Source: Evtepia gabavorous (GTDB taxonomy: Bacteria; Bacillota; Clostridia; Oscillospirales; Oscillospiraceae). From it: DNA of 64,000 bases. The translations under genes were made by a program, and so were the position numbers. Below the pieces are notes generated by a model. It did not search any database. It had not been told where the DNA came from and saw only the letters and a list, made by a program, of their open reading frames with translations. The stretch spans positions 124,001 to 188,000 of the forward strand of contig NZ_QQRQ01000004.1 in the NCBI RefSeq assembly GCF_003425665.1, written 5' to 3'. Shown in pieces: positions 18,107 through 26,519 of the stretch. Positions within the stretch are counted from its first letter, which is position 1; each line of letters opens with the position of its first letter.

Positions 18107-18745
18107 ATGGAACGAAAATCCCTGGGTGAATTGTTCTCTTTTGACATCACCCCCTATGCCAGCCCGGTGCGTTACCCCAGCGGCACGGTCATTTTCCCAG
18201 AATGGCAGAAGGCCACCCAGCTGTTGTACCTGGAGGAGGGAAAAGCCCGGTGTACCATGAGCCATGAGAACGGCGCTGTCACCATCTTGGACTTTGTGGA
18301 AGGGCCGTGTTTTCTGGGCGAAATGGAACTTTTGGGTGTGCAGAAGGTAACCAGCGGCGTCACCGCCAGAACGGATTGTGCCGGCTGGATGATTCGCCTG
18401 GAGGAATGCCGGGAGGAGATGCTGAACGACCCTGTTTTTCTCCGGCAGCTCTGTATTTTTTCCAATGAAAAGGCCATCCGCGTCACCAGCACCGCTGCCT
18501 GCAATCAAATGTATCCTCTGAAAAACCGCCTGGCGACCTTCCTTCTCCAGTCGCAGCGCCAGGGGCTTTACTGTGAGCCCCATACCCAGACAGCGGCCTA
18601 TTTGGGGGTGAGCTACCGGCATCTGCTCTCTGTCCTGTCCGATTTCGTCAAAGGCGGGCTGCTGCGCAAGACCCCGGCGGGGTATGCGATTCTCCGCCCC
18701 GAGGGTTTGGAAGCCTTGCGGATCAAGGACCCCTTTCAACTGTGA
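18107..18745 (+). CDS. Crp/Fnr family transcriptional regulator (YeiL-like)
   Basis: A 212-aa protein with a cyclic-nucleotide-type beta-barrel (about 20-120, LLYLEEGKARCTMSHENGA and GPCFLGEMELLG), a dimerisation helix and a winged helix (about 150-205; TAAYLGVSYRHLLSVLSDFVKGGLL is the recognition region). There is no N-terminal FNR-type cysteine cluster, though several Cys occur in the barrel. AGAGGAGG precedes ATG 18107. It is transcribed divergently from ygjV. The effector is unknown. Confidence 0.88.
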   Translation: MERKSLGELFSFDITPYASPVRYPSGTVIFPEWQKATQLLYLEEGKARCTMSHENGAVTILDFVEGPCFLGEMELLGVQKVTSGVTARTDCAGWMIRLEECREEMLNDPVFLRQLCIFSNEKAIRVTSTAACNQMYPLKNRLATFLLQSQRQGLYCEPHTQTAAYLGVSYRHLLSVLSDFVKGGLLRKTPAGYAILRPEGLEALRIKDPFQL

Positions 18746-18755
18746 CCGCCTCCCC

Positions 18756-18806
18756 TTGACAGGAGAAGAGATTAAAAGTATAATTTGTCATACAAATCAT
18801 ACTTTT
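18756..18806 (+). promoter_or_regulatory. Promoter with a near-perfect 33-bp inverted repeat (operator) for the AbrB-like/glycosyltransferase operon
   Basis: TTGACA (18756-18761), 17 bp, TATAAT (18779-18784): a full consensus promoter. Overlapping the -10 is an inverted repeat with 15-bp arms (18774-18788 and 18792-18806; left arm AAAAGTATAATTTGT, one mismatch) around CAT. A protein bound there would block RNA polymerase. The first gene encodes a small AbrB-type DNA-binding protein, so autorepression is the simplest reading (inference). Confidence 0.85.
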
Positions 18807-18819
18807 TGGAGGGATTGCC

Positions 18820-19038
18820 ATGAAAGGACCCGAGGGGACCCATGCCTGGACGGTCACCGTTGGCGCCAAGGGTCAGATTGTGATTCCCAAGGAGGCCCGT
18901 ACGCTTTTTTCCATTCAGCCGGGGGATACGTTGCTCCTTTTGGCCGATGAAAAGCGGGGGCTCGCCATCCCGGAAAAGGGATCGTTTGCGTCGCTGTTTC
19001 AGCAGGTTTTCCGGGAAAATCCCCAGGTGGAGCCATGA
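18820..19038 (+). CDS. AbrB/MazE/SpoVT-type DNA-binding protein
   Basis: A 72-aa protein with the swapped-hairpin AbrB fold: AWTVTVGAKGQIVIPKEARTLFSIQPGDTLLLLADEKRGLAI spans most of it. Such proteins dimerise and bind AT-rich palindromes. GGAGGG precedes ATG 18820. Its TGA overlaps the ATG of the glycosyltransferase (ATGA), and a palindromic operator overlaps its promoter, so it probably represses its own operon. No toxin gene of MazF type follows. Confidence 0.88.
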   Translation: MKGPEGTHAWTVTVGAKGQIVIPKEARTLFSIQPGDTLLLLADEKRGLAIPEKGSFASLFQQVFRENPQVEP

Positions 19039-20228
19039 GTAAGCTGGTCTTTTTCAACATCCCAGCCTATGGGCACACCAACCCCACCCTGGGTGTGGTG
19101 CGGGAGCTGGTTGCCCGGGGGAATCAGGTCTGGTACTATTCCTTCGCGCCCTTTCAAAAGGTCATTCAAGAAGCCGGCGCGACCTTTGTCCCCTGTGACG
19201 ATGCCGCGTTGGGGATGACGCCCTCCCCGGAGGACAGCGCCCGGGTGGGCAAGGATTTGGCCTTTTCCATTGACCTGATTGTCCGCGCCACACTGGCCCT
19301 GGATGAGAAGATCTGCCGGGATATGGAACGGATTGCCCCCGATGGGATCGTAGCGGATTCCATGGCGTTTTGGGGCAAGCTGGCGGCCCAAAAGCTGGGG
19401 ATTCCCTTTCTCTCCTCCACCACCACCTTTGCCTTTAACCGGGCCTCCGCGAAGGTCATGGGGCAGGGGATGGGGAACCTGTTTTCCATGGTGCGGGCGG
19501 TGCCGAAAATTCACAGAAGCTTGCGTCGTCTGCGGGCATACGGATATCCGGTGAAAAATGTTTTCTCCATTTTGGAGAATGACAACGCGACCCATACCAT
19601 CGTCTACACCTCCCGATATTTCCAGCCGGCGGCGGAGACTTTCTCCCCGCGATATGTCTTTGTGGGCCCTTCCCTCCGTCCCATCCGGCAGCCCCTGGCG
19701 CCCAGCCCACAAAAAACCGTCTATATTTCCCTGGGCACGGTGAACAATCAAAACCTGCCCTTTTATCGGTCCTGCCTGACGGCCTTAGGGGAGACGCCGT
19801 ACCGGGTGGTGATGGCGGTGGGCCGGGAATCAATGCGCCATGCCCTGGGACCCCTTCCGGCGAACGTACAGGCAGAGGCGATGGTGGATCAAATCGGGGT
19901 GCTGGCGGCGGCGGATGTCTTCCTCACCCACTGTGGGATGAACAGTGTGAGCGAGGCCCTTTTCTTTGACGTGCCCCTGGTTTGCTGCCCGCAAACCCAG
20001 GAGCAGAGGGGCGTTGCCAACCGGGTGCTGGCCTTGGGGGCGGGACTTCTGCTGCCCGATGACAGCCCGCAAGCCATTGCCCAAGCCATTGGTATAGCGC
20101 TGTCCGATCCCAGTTATCGGGCCCATGCCGCAACCATTGCCCAGAGCTTTCGGGAAAGTGGAGGCGCCCCGCAGGCGGCAGAGACCATTCTCCAAGTGAT
20201 TGCCCAAGACAGGGCGACAGGGACCTAA
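19035..20228 (+). CDS. Glycosyltransferase, GT1/MGT family (macrolide glycosyltransferase-like)
   Basis: A 397-aa GT-B fold enzyme. The N-terminal acceptor domain begins with LVFFNIPAYGHTNPTLGVVRELVARG, including the conserved GH near residue 13. The C-terminal donor domain has VYISLGTVNN and the UDP-sugar binding signature with HCGMNSVSEALFFDVPLVCCPQTQEQ. Family members glucosylate macrolides, flavonoids, sterols or lipids. It is co-transcribed with the overlapping AbrB-like gene and is the only enzyme in this tightly regulated unit, suggesting a conditional detoxification or modification role (inference). Confidence 0.9.
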   Translation: MSKLVFFNIPAYGHTNPTLGVVRELVARGNQVWYYSFAPFQKVIQEAGATFVPCDDAALGMTPSPEDSARVGKDLAFSIDLIVRATLALDEKICRDMERIAPDGIVADSMAFWGKLAAQKLGIPFLSSTTTFAFNRASAKVMGQGMGNLFSMVRAVPKIHRSLRRLRAYGYPVKNVFSILENDNATHTIVYTSRYFQPAAETFSPRYVFVGPSLRPIRQPLAPSPQKTVYISLGTVNNQNLPFYRSCLTALGETPYRVVMAVGRESMRHALGPLPANVQAEAMVDQIGVLAAADVFLTHCGMNSVSEALFFDVPLVCCPQTQEQRGVANRVLALGAGLLLPDDSPQAIAQAIGIALSDPSYRAHAATIAQSFRESGGAPQAAETILQVIAQDRATGT

Positions 20229-20325
20229 GAGGGGGACCGATGGCGTTGGGCTTTCTACCCCATTCCCGTTTGTGGTTCCAAAGTAAAGTTTCCTGGGCGA
20301 ATGGAATGGATGGATTGAAAAGCAT

Positions 20326-20363
20326 AAAAAGGGGCTGACCCAAAGTTGGGTCAGCCCCTTTTT
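20326..20363. terminator. Bidirectional intrinsic terminator between the glycosyltransferase and gltX
   Basis: An 18-bp perfect stem (AAAAAGGGGCTGACCCAA and its complement around AG) with T-runs on both strands, placed between converging genes. Confidence 0.92.
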
Positions 20364-20479
20364 ATTAATAGATCACTGCGGTTTCTAATTCACATACGGA
20401 CAAAAATCGTACCATTTGGGATTCAGCGCGTTTTTCGGGAACATAGACTCCCGTTGGGACGCATGGAAAAAACGGCAAC

Positions 20480-21970
20480 TCATGCCTGCGGAGTCAGCTG
20501 CCGGATGCCCTGCTGGACCCGGCGCAGGGTCTCCTCCTTGCCCAAGATGTGGCACAGCTCCACCGCGCCGCCGGGGGTGGTGGCCTTGCCGGAGACGGCC
20601 ACGCGAACCGGCCACATGATCCGGCCGTTTTTCAGACCCTGGGCCTCGGCCAGGTGGAGAAGGGCGTCGTGGATGGCCTGGAAGGACCACTCGGTCATGG
20701 CCTGGAAGACCGGTACCACCAGCTGGAGGGCCTCCAGCGAGTTCTCCTCGTTGGTTTTCATTTTCTTATGGAGGTAGAGCGTATTGCTGTATTCCGGCAG
20801 CCGGTCGAAGAAATCCACCATGGGGGGAATCTCCGTCAGGGTATTCAGACGGGTCTGTACCAGGGGGGCCACCAGTCGCAGGTCAATGGACGGATTGGTG
20901 ATCCCCTGTTTCAGATAGGGCTCCGCCACCGCCAGAAAAGCTTCCGGTGAGAGGGCCTTTAAGTAGGCGCTGTTGAAGTAGTTGAGCTTCTCCAGGTCAA
21001 AGATCGCGGGGGATTTGGAGATCCCTGTGATGTCAAAGGCCTGTACCAGTTCCTCCAGGGTAAAGAATTCCTGTTCCGCCAGTTCTCCCCGGGGAGACCA
21101 GCCCAGCAGAGCCACATAGTTGAGGATGGCCTCGGTGAGATAGCCCTGGGCTTTCAGGTCCTCGTAAGAGGGGTCCCCATGGCGCTTGGACATCTTGTGC
21201 TGGGCATCCCGCATGACGGGGGAACAGTGAATGTAGGTGGGAATTTCCCACCCAAAGGCCTCGTAGAGCAAGTTATACTTGGGAGAGGAGGAGAGGTATT
21301 CGCTGCCCCGAACCACATGGGTAATGCCCATGAGATGATCGTCAATGACATTGGCAAAATTATAGGTGGGCAGGCCGTCCCGCTTCATCAGAACCTGGTC
21401 GTCCAAGGTGCTGTTTTCCACGGTGATCTCCCCAAAGGAGGCGTCGGAGAAGGTGGTGGTCCCTGTATGGGGGATTTTCTGACGGATGACATAGGGCTTG
21501 CCGGCGGCCAACTGGGCCGCGACCTCCTGCTGGGACAGGCAGCGGCAGGGGTCCTCAGCCCGGTCAAAATCTCCGCTGTCCTCCTCAGACTCCGCTTTCT
21601 CGCAGAAGCAGTAATAGGCGTGGCCTTTCTCCACCAGCAGCTCGGCGAATTTGCCATAGAGCCCCCGGCGCTGGGTCTGGATATACGGCCCCACCGGGCC
21701 ACCCACATCGGGGCCCTCGTCGTGGGTCAATCCGCACTCGGCCATGGTACGGTAGATGAGCTCCGTGGCCCCCTCCACCTGCCGGGTCTGGTCGGTGTCC
21801 TCCAGGCGGAAGATGAATTGGCCGCCGGCTTTCCGGGCGATGAGCCAGGTGTACAAGGCGGTGCGGAGATTGCCCACGTGCATGTATCCGGTGGGCGACG
21901 GGGCGAACCGGGTGCGGACAGTCCCCTTGGGGATCTTTGCCTCCAGCTCGTCAAACCAGGTCATATCCAT
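20480..21970 (-). CDS. gltX: Glutamate--tRNA ligase
   Basis: Charges tRNA-Glu, and in many Bacillota also tRNA-Gln as the first step of the indirect pathway. The 496-aa class I synthetase has the HIGH-region RFAPSPTGYMHVGNLRTALY (HVGN variant), a zinc-ribbon-like insertion with Cys residues (CFCEKAE...CRC), LPTYNFANVIDDHLMGITHVVRG, the KMSKR loop (QHKMSKRHGD) and the anticodon-binding helical C-terminus. ATG 21970 follows GGGAGG. It is divergent from trpS, with back-to-back consensus promoters. No T-box was seen in the short leader. Confidence 0.96.
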   Translation of the reverse strand: MDMTWFDELEAKIPKGTVRTRFAPSPTGYMHVGNLRTALYTWLIARKAGGQFIFRLEDTDQTRQVEGATELIYRTMAECGLTHDEGPDVGGPVGPYIQTQRRGLYGKFAELLVEKGHAYYCFCEKAESEEDSGDFDRAEDPCRCLSQQEVAAQLAAGKPYVIRQKIPHTGTTTFSDASFGEITVENSTLDDQVLMKRDGLPTYNFANVIDDHLMGITHVVRGSEYLSSSPKYNLLYEAFGWEIPTYIHCSPVMRDAQHKMSKRHGDPSYEDLKAQGYLTEAILNYVALLGWSPRGELAEQEFFTLEELVQAFDITGISKSPAIFDLEKLNYFNSAYLKALSPEAFLAVAEPYLKQGITNPSIDLRLVAPLVQTRLNTLTEIPPMVDFFDRLPEYSNTLYLHKKMKTNEENSLEALQLVVPVFQAMTEWSFQAIHDALLHLAEAQGLKNGRIMWPVRVAVSGKATTPGGAVELCHILGKEETLRRVQQGIRQLTPQA

Positions 21971-22012
21971 AGGAAAGGCCTCCCAAATTAAAGTATCGTT
22001 TTTCTGGGTAAT

Positions 22013-22041
22013 ATTCTAAAATTCGCACGGGAAATTGTCAA
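22013..22041 (-). promoter_or_regulatory. Promoter of gltX
   Basis: On the minus strand TTGACA (22036-22041), 17 bp, TAGAAT (22013-22018), about 43 bp before the start codon. Confidence 0.87.
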
Positions 22042-22059
22042 GGTTTATCGCGGGAATTC

Positions 22060-22088
22060 TTGCACGGAGGGGGTTGTTGTGGTAAGAT
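22060..22088 (+). promoter_or_regulatory. Promoter of trpS
   Basis: TTGCAC (22060-22065), 17 bp, TAAGAT (22083-22088), oriented opposite to the gltX promoter 19 bp away. The leader to ATG 22162 is short, with no T-box features. Confidence 0.7.
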
Positions 22089-22161
22089 AAAAAGACATGA
22101 AAATTGAGCCGGATCGGCTTTCTGACAAGAAAAAGGGTGGATTCTTGCCCACGGAGGTATT

Positions 22162-23160
22162 ATGGAACACGAGAAAAAGATTATTTTCAGCGCCACACAG
22201 CCCAGCGGAAAGATTACCCTGGGAAACTATCTGGGCGCCCTGCGCAACTGGGTTTCTCTGCAGGAGGACTATCACGCCCTTTACTGTGTCGCGGATGAGC
22301 ATGCCATCACCGTCCGACAGGACCCGGCGGCGCTCCGCCGGCAGACCCTGGAGCTCTATGCCCAGTTTATTGCCTGTGGTCTGGACCCGGAAAAGAGCAC
22401 CATTTTTATTCAGTCCCATGTGCCCCAGCATGCGGAACTGGCCTGGACCCTCAACTGCTATACCATGTACGGGGAACTGAGCCGGATGACCCAGTTCAAA
22501 GACAAGTCGGCGGCCCACGCGGACAACGTCAACGCGGGCTTGTTTACCTATCCCAGCCTGATGGCGGCGGATATCCTTCTCTACCAGACCGACTTGGTTC
22601 CCGTGGGGGAGGATCAGCGGCAGCATGTGGAGCTGACCCGGAACATCGCCCAGCGGTTCAACGGCATTTACGGGGAGGTCTTTACCATGCCGGAGGCCTA
22701 TATTCCCAAGGTCGCGGCCCGGGTGATGTCTCTGAGTGAGCCGGACAAGAAGATGAGCAAGTCCAGCACCAATGAGAATTCCTACATCCTGGTGATGGAC
22801 CCGCCGGAGGTCATCCTGCGCAAGTTCAAGCGGGCGGTGACCGACAGCGAGGGCGGCGTCTATCGTTCCCCGGATAAGCCCGGGGTCTCGAACCTGATTG
22901 AGATTTATGCGGCGGTAACGGGCAAGAGCCCGGAGGCGGTGGAGCAGGAATTCTCCGGCCAGGGCTATGGCGCGTTTAAGCCTGCGGTAGGAGAGGCCGT
23001 GGTGGAGGCACTCCGCCCCATTCGAGAGGAGACCCAGCGCCTGCTGGCGGACAAGGCCTATTTGGAGAGCCTCTACCGCCAGGGGGCGGAAAAAGCCGCT
23101 GCCATGGCGAACCGGACCCTGCGTAAAGTGCATAAGAAGGTGGGCTTCGTTCCCCGCTGA
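22162..23160 (+). CDS. trpS: Tryptophan--tRNA ligase
   Basis: A 332-aa class I synthetase of normal bacterial length. It shows the HIGH-equivalent TQPSGKITLGNYLGAL, the tryptophan-pocket segment (YPSLMAADILLYQTDLVPVGEDQRQHVELTRNIA) and the KMSKS loop (DKKMSKSSTN). The start ATG 22162 has GGAGG upstream. It is transcribed on the plus strand into the envelope gene group, but the 72-bp gap may hold a further promoter. Confidence 0.97.
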   Translation: MEHEKKIIFSATQPSGKITLGNYLGALRNWVSLQEDYHALYCVADEHAITVRQDPAALRRQTLELYAQFIACGLDPEKSTIFIQSHVPQHAELAWTLNCYTMYGELSRMTQFKDKSAAHADNVNAGLFTYPSLMAADILLYQTDLVPVGEDQRQHVELTRNIAQRFNGIYGEVFTMPEAYIPKVAARVMSLSEPDKKMSKSSTNENSYILVMDPPEVILRKFKRAVTDSEGGVYRSPDKPGVSNLIEIYAAVTGKSPEAVEQEFSGQGYGAFKPAVGEAVVEALRPIREETQRLLADKAYLESLYRQGAEKAAAMANRTLRKVHKKVGFVPR

Positions 23161-23232
23161 CGGGGGAGCGGCTCAGACCTGCCTCTCGCGGCGGTCCCCA
23201 ACCCCTAAGACCCAAAGGAGTGTTACAATAGA

Positions 23233-24402
23233 ATGACAATGGAATTGCCGGCCATCGCGCGGATTGCAGCGGCGCTGGTGGCTGCTCTGCTGATCTCCTT
23301 CATTGCCACACCGGTGGTGAAATCCATTGCCCAGATGGTGGGCGCGGTGGACGTGCCCAAAGACAACCGACGGATGCACAACCATCCCATCCCCCGGATG
23401 GGCGGGTTGGCGATTTTCCTGGGCTTTCTCCTCAGTACCCTGATTTTTGTGCCCATGAGCTCCTCCATGCGGGGGATGCTGCTGGGGGGCGTGATCATCG
23501 TGATCCTGGGTATTTTCGACGACATCTACGCCCTGCCCGCCCTGCCCAAGCTGCTGGTGCAGATTGCGGCGGCCCTGGTGGCGGTGCTCCATGGCAACGT
23601 GATCCAGGTTCTGTCCAACCCCAATATTTTCAGTGAGAATCCCTACTGGACCTTGGGCTCCCTGGCGGTCCCCCTGTCCGTCATTTGGATTGTGGCCATC
23701 ACCAACGCGGTCAACCTCATTGACGGTCTGGACGGCCTGGCGGTGGGGGTGGCGACCATCAGCTCCCTGACCATGCTGGTCATTGCCATGCTGGTCAGTG
23801 AGAATGTGGTGGCGCTGATGATGGCGGCGCTGGCCGGAGGGTGCATTGGATTTATGCCCTATAATTTGAACCCGGCGAAGATTTTTATGGGGGATACCGG
23901 CTCTACCTTCCTGGGCTTTGTCCTGGCCACGGTGTCCATCCAGGGCCTATTCAAGTTTTACACCATCATTTCCTTTGCGGTGCCCTTCTTGATGCTGGGC
24001 CTGCCTCTGTTTGACACCTGCTTTGCTATCCTGCGGCGGTTGGCCAAGGGCCAGAGCCCCATGGCGCCGGACCGCAGTCATGTGCATCACCGGCTGATTG
24101 ACATGGGCTTTAACCAAAAGCAGGCGGTGGCCATCCTCTACGTGATCAGTGCCATTTTGGGCCTGTCCGCGGTGGTCCTCACCACCAGCGGGGCCTTGAA
24201 AGCCATGGTTTTGCTGTGTGCGCTGTGCCTGGCGGGGCTGATCTCCGGGAAAATTTTTCTCAGCCACAATGAGAACCACCAGGAAAAAACAAAAGAAAAG
24301 GAGTCCAATGACCATGCCATTGAAAGTCATGACGATCTTCGGGACCCGCCCGGAGGCGGTGAAGATGGCCCCTCTGGTAAAGGAACTGGAGAGCAGAGCT
24401 GA
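23233..24402 (+). CDS. tagO: Undecaprenyl-phosphate GlcNAc-1-phosphate transferase (MraY/WecA/TagO family)
   Basis: An integral membrane enzyme that loads N-acetylglucosamine-1-phosphate on undecaprenyl phosphate, the first lipid-linked step for teichoic acids or surface polysaccharides. The 389-aa protein has about ten helices and the family signatures VDVPKDNRRMHNHPIPRMGG, ILGIFDDI, NAVNLIDGLDGLA (catalytic Asp residues), PAKIFMGDTGSTFLGF and DRSHVHHRLIDMG. The C-terminal 45 residues are hydrophilic. The last 31 codons overlap the start of wecB in another frame by 95 bp, an unusually long overlap. The AAAGGAG site is 12 bp from ATG 23233, longer than usual. The symbol is by family; tagO versus wecA is not decided. 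Confidence 0.9.
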   Translation: MTMELPAIARIAAALVAALLISFIATPVVKSIAQMVGAVDVPKDNRRMHNHPIPRMGGLAIFLGFLLSTLIFVPMSSSMRGMLLGGVIIVILGIFDDIYALPALPKLLVQIAAALVAVLHGNVIQVLSNPNIFSENPYWTLGSLAVPLSVIWIVAITNAVNLIDGLDGLAVGVATISSLTMLVIAMLVSENVVALMMAALAGGCIGFMPYNLNPAKIFMGDTGSTFLGFVLATVSIQGLFKFYTIISFAVPFLMLGLPLFDTCFAILRRLAKGQSPMAPDRSHVHHRLIDMGFNQKQAVAILYVISAILGLSAVVLTTSGALKAMVLLCALCLAGLISGKIFLSHNENHQEKTKEKESNDHAIESHDDLRDPPGGGEDGPSGKGTGEQS

Positions 24403-25462
24403 GATTCAGAGCATCTGCTGCATCACCGCCCAGCACCGGCAGATGCTGGACGACGTGCTCCAGCTGTTTGCCATCCAACCGGACTACGATCTGGATATCA
24501 TGGAGGCTCGCCAGAGCCTGTACACCATCACCAGCAAGTGCCTTCTGGGAATGGAGGAGGTCTTTTCCCGGGAAAAGCCGGACCTGGTTTTGGTCCATGG
24601 GGACACGTCCACCACCTTTTCCGGGGCGCTGGCAGCCTTTTATCAGAAAATTGCGGTGGGCCACGTGGAGGCGGGCCTGCGGACCTGGGACAAATACTCC
24701 CCTTTCCCCGAGGAGATGAACCGGACCCTGGTGGGCGACTTGGCGGAGTTCCATTTCTGCCCCACCCAGGCAAACCGGGAGAACCTGCTCCGGGAGGGGC
24801 TCCGGGAGGGGATTTTCGTCACGGGGAATACCGTCATTGACGCTCTGAAGACGACGGTCCGGCCGGACTATCGCTTCCGGAGCCAGCTGCTGAATACCTT
24901 GGACTACACGAGAAAACAAGTGATTTTGGTGACCTGCCACCGGCGGGAGAACTATGGGCAGCCCATGACCAATATCATGCGGGCCCTCCGCCGGATCGTG
25001 GAGGATTTCCCCCAAGTGGAGCTTGTCTATCCGGTGCATCTGTCCCCGGTGGTGCAGGAGGCGGCCCGGGCCCACCTGTCCGGCCACGACAGAATCCATT
25101 TGATCGAACCCCTTACCCCGGATGAAATGCACAATGTCATGGCCCGGTCCGCCTTTGTGATGACGGATTCCGGCGGACTGCAGGAGGAGGCCCCCGCCTT
25201 GGGCCGGCCCGTTCTGGTGCTGCGCCGGGAGACCGAGCGCCCTGAGGCCGTGGCGGCGGGAACGGTGCTGCTGGCGGGGACGGAGGAAGACGTGATTTAC
25301 GGCCATGCCGCCCGTCTGCTGACCGACCCGGCCGCCTACCGCGCCATGGCCCAGGCGGTCAATCCCTATGGAGACGGTCAGGCCTGCCGGCGGATTGTGG
25401 ATGCCATCCTGTGGAAGCGGGGGCTGCGGGACCAGCCGCCGGAGGAATTCTCCGCCGGATGA
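24308..25462 (+). CDS. wecB: UDP-N-acetylglucosamine 2-epimerase (non-hydrolysing)
   Basis: Interconverts UDP-GlcNAc and UDP-ManNAc, supplying ManNAc for teichoic-acid linkage units or capsules. The 384-aa GT-B-like protein has the start VMTIFGTRPEAVKMAPLVKEL, TAQHRQMLDDVL, VHGDTSTTFSGALAAFY, HVEAGLRTWDKYSPFPEEMNR (substrate His and Glu) and TDSGGLQEEAPALGRPVLVLR. ATG 24308 has AAAGGAG at good spacing; earlier in-frame starts lie inside tagO. The adjacent TagO-type transferase makes a coherent pair: one makes the lipid-linked GlcNAc, the other the ManNAc donor. Confidence 0.95.
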   Translation: MTMPLKVMTIFGTRPEAVKMAPLVKELESRAEIQSICCITAQHRQMLDDVLQLFAIQPDYDLDIMEARQSLYTITSKCLLGMEEVFSREKPDLVLVHGDTSTTFSGALAAFYQKIAVGHVEAGLRTWDKYSPFPEEMNRTLVGDLAEFHFCPTQANRENLLREGLREGIFVTGNTVIDALKTTVRPDYRFRSQLLNTLDYTRKQVILVTCHRRENYGQPMTNIMRALRRIVEDFPQVELVYPVHLSPVVQEAARAHLSGHDRIHLIEPLTPDEMHNVMARSAFVMTDSGGLQEEAPALGRPVLVLRRETERPEAVAAGTVLLAGTEEDVIYGHAARLLTDPAAYRAMAQAVNPYGDGQACRRIVDAILWKRGLRDQPPEEFSAG

Positions 25463-25508
25463 TGGGCCATCGTCTGGAGCAGTCAGGAAAGGGGGTGGGC
25501 TGTGTTCC

Positions 25509-26264
25509 ATGGACCAGAAGAACCGGACCATTTTGGTCCTCGCCATTGCGGTGACTGTGTTTGCCGCGGTCTTTGTGAGCCTCGGCCTGCCTGCGCTGAC
25601 AGGACGTGCGCCGGAGGTGGTACTCCCCGATGTCAATCAGGAGGCTGTGAGCACGGAGGGGAGAGACTTCTTGCCGGTGGAGGTTCGGCCGGATACGGTG
25701 CAGAGTGTCATCGTCAGTCTCTCCCGCCCGGAGAGTTATTATCGCCAACTGACCGTCCGTCTGTTCTGGGCGGGAGGAAGCTCCGCCGACCCGGTGGAAA
25801 TTTGGGCGGACGGAGGGTATGTTCGTACGGCCATCACCACAGGGGGAAGCACCCAATACCGGCTGGTGGGGGAGGGAAAGCTCCGCCTTTGGTATGCCGG
25901 GGACCGCGCCTGGCAGGAGGTGGACGCCGGGGATGACACCGCTGATCTGGCCCAGCGGATTCCCACCTATGAGGATGTGCTGGAGCTGGATACAGAACAG
26001 ATTAGCGCGGCCAGCTATGAGGAGAAAAACGAGGCGTACTGTATCTTTGTGGAGGTGAAACGGTCCCAGGACGTCCTGGATCGCTACTGGATTGACACGG
26101 ATACCGGGCTGCTCTGCGCGGCGGAGACGTATGAGGAGGATACCAAGGTCTATGAGATGACGGAGACCCAGCTGCGTGCCCCGCTGGAGGATGGCATCGT
26201 CTTTTCTCTGCCTGACGGCACCATCCTCCATGAGAGCTCAAGTGTCACTGTCCCGGAGGAATAG
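25509..26264 (+). CDS. Membrane-anchored protein of unknown function (possible LolA/RseB-like fold)
   Basis: A 251-aa protein. An N-terminal transmembrane segment or uncleaved signal (about 6-32) is followed by an extracytoplasmic domain. Its repeated beta-strand pattern (QYRLVGEGKLRLWYAGDRAWQEV, YCIFVEVKRSQDVLDRYWIDTDTGLLCAAETYE, VYEMTETQLRAPLEDGIVFSLPDG) resembles the LolA/RseB-type half-barrel that reads or carries lipid moieties. I infer this from pattern only. It follows wecB by 46 bp, so an envelope role is plausible. Its 3' end overlaps the converging small gene at 26238 by 27 bp. Confidence 0.7.
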   Translation: MDQKNRTILVLAIAVTVFAAVFVSLGLPALTGRAPEVVLPDVNQEAVSTEGRDFLPVEVRPDTVQSVIVSLSRPESYYRQLTVRLFWAGGSSADPVEIWADGGYVRTAITTGGSTQYRLVGEGKLRLWYAGDRAWQEVDAGDDTADLAQRIPTYEDVLELDTEQISAASYEEKNEAYCIFVEVKRSQDVLDRYWIDTDTGLLCAAETYEEDTKVYEMTETQLRAPLEDGIVFSLPDGTILHESSSVTVPEE

Positions 26265-26519
26265 AAAGGCCAGGGCCAGCAGGAGGACCAGATCAAAATG
26301 ATCCCCTTCCCGCCACAGGAGAAAGAGGATCAGCAGAAGAAGGATATCTCCGCTGTCCAGTTTTCCCAGCCCCAATTTGCCCAGCAGGCCGGACAGCCCG
26401 CCGGTGCCTTTGGAGCCCAGCAGGGAAGAAAACATAGACTCAAATCCCGGGGGATGTTCCTCCGGGATTTTTTCATAGGGACCGCCTCCTGGTATGTAGG
26501 CATTATAAATGGAGCTCAC
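26238..26519 (-). CDS. Small hydrophobic hypothetical protein
   Basis: A 93-aa protein of unknown function. It has a polar N-terminus (YIPGGGPYEKIPEEHPPGFE), a Gly/Leu-rich amphipathic stretch (SGLLGKLGLGKLDSG) and two short hydrophobic segments (ILLLLILFLLW and LVLLLALAFLFL) separated by a charged turn, i.e. a hairpin membrane protein. GTG 26519 overlaps the 3' end of the 124-aa gene by 17 bp, giving translational coupling. Its 3' end overlaps the plus-strand gene by 27 bp. An internal ATG at 26435 would halve the polar segment. Confidence 0.65.
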   Translation of the reverse strand: MSSIYNAYIPGGGPYEKIPEEHPPGFESMFSSLLGSKGTGGLSGLLGKLGLGKLDSGDILLLLILFLLWREGDHFDLVLLLALAFLFLRDSDT

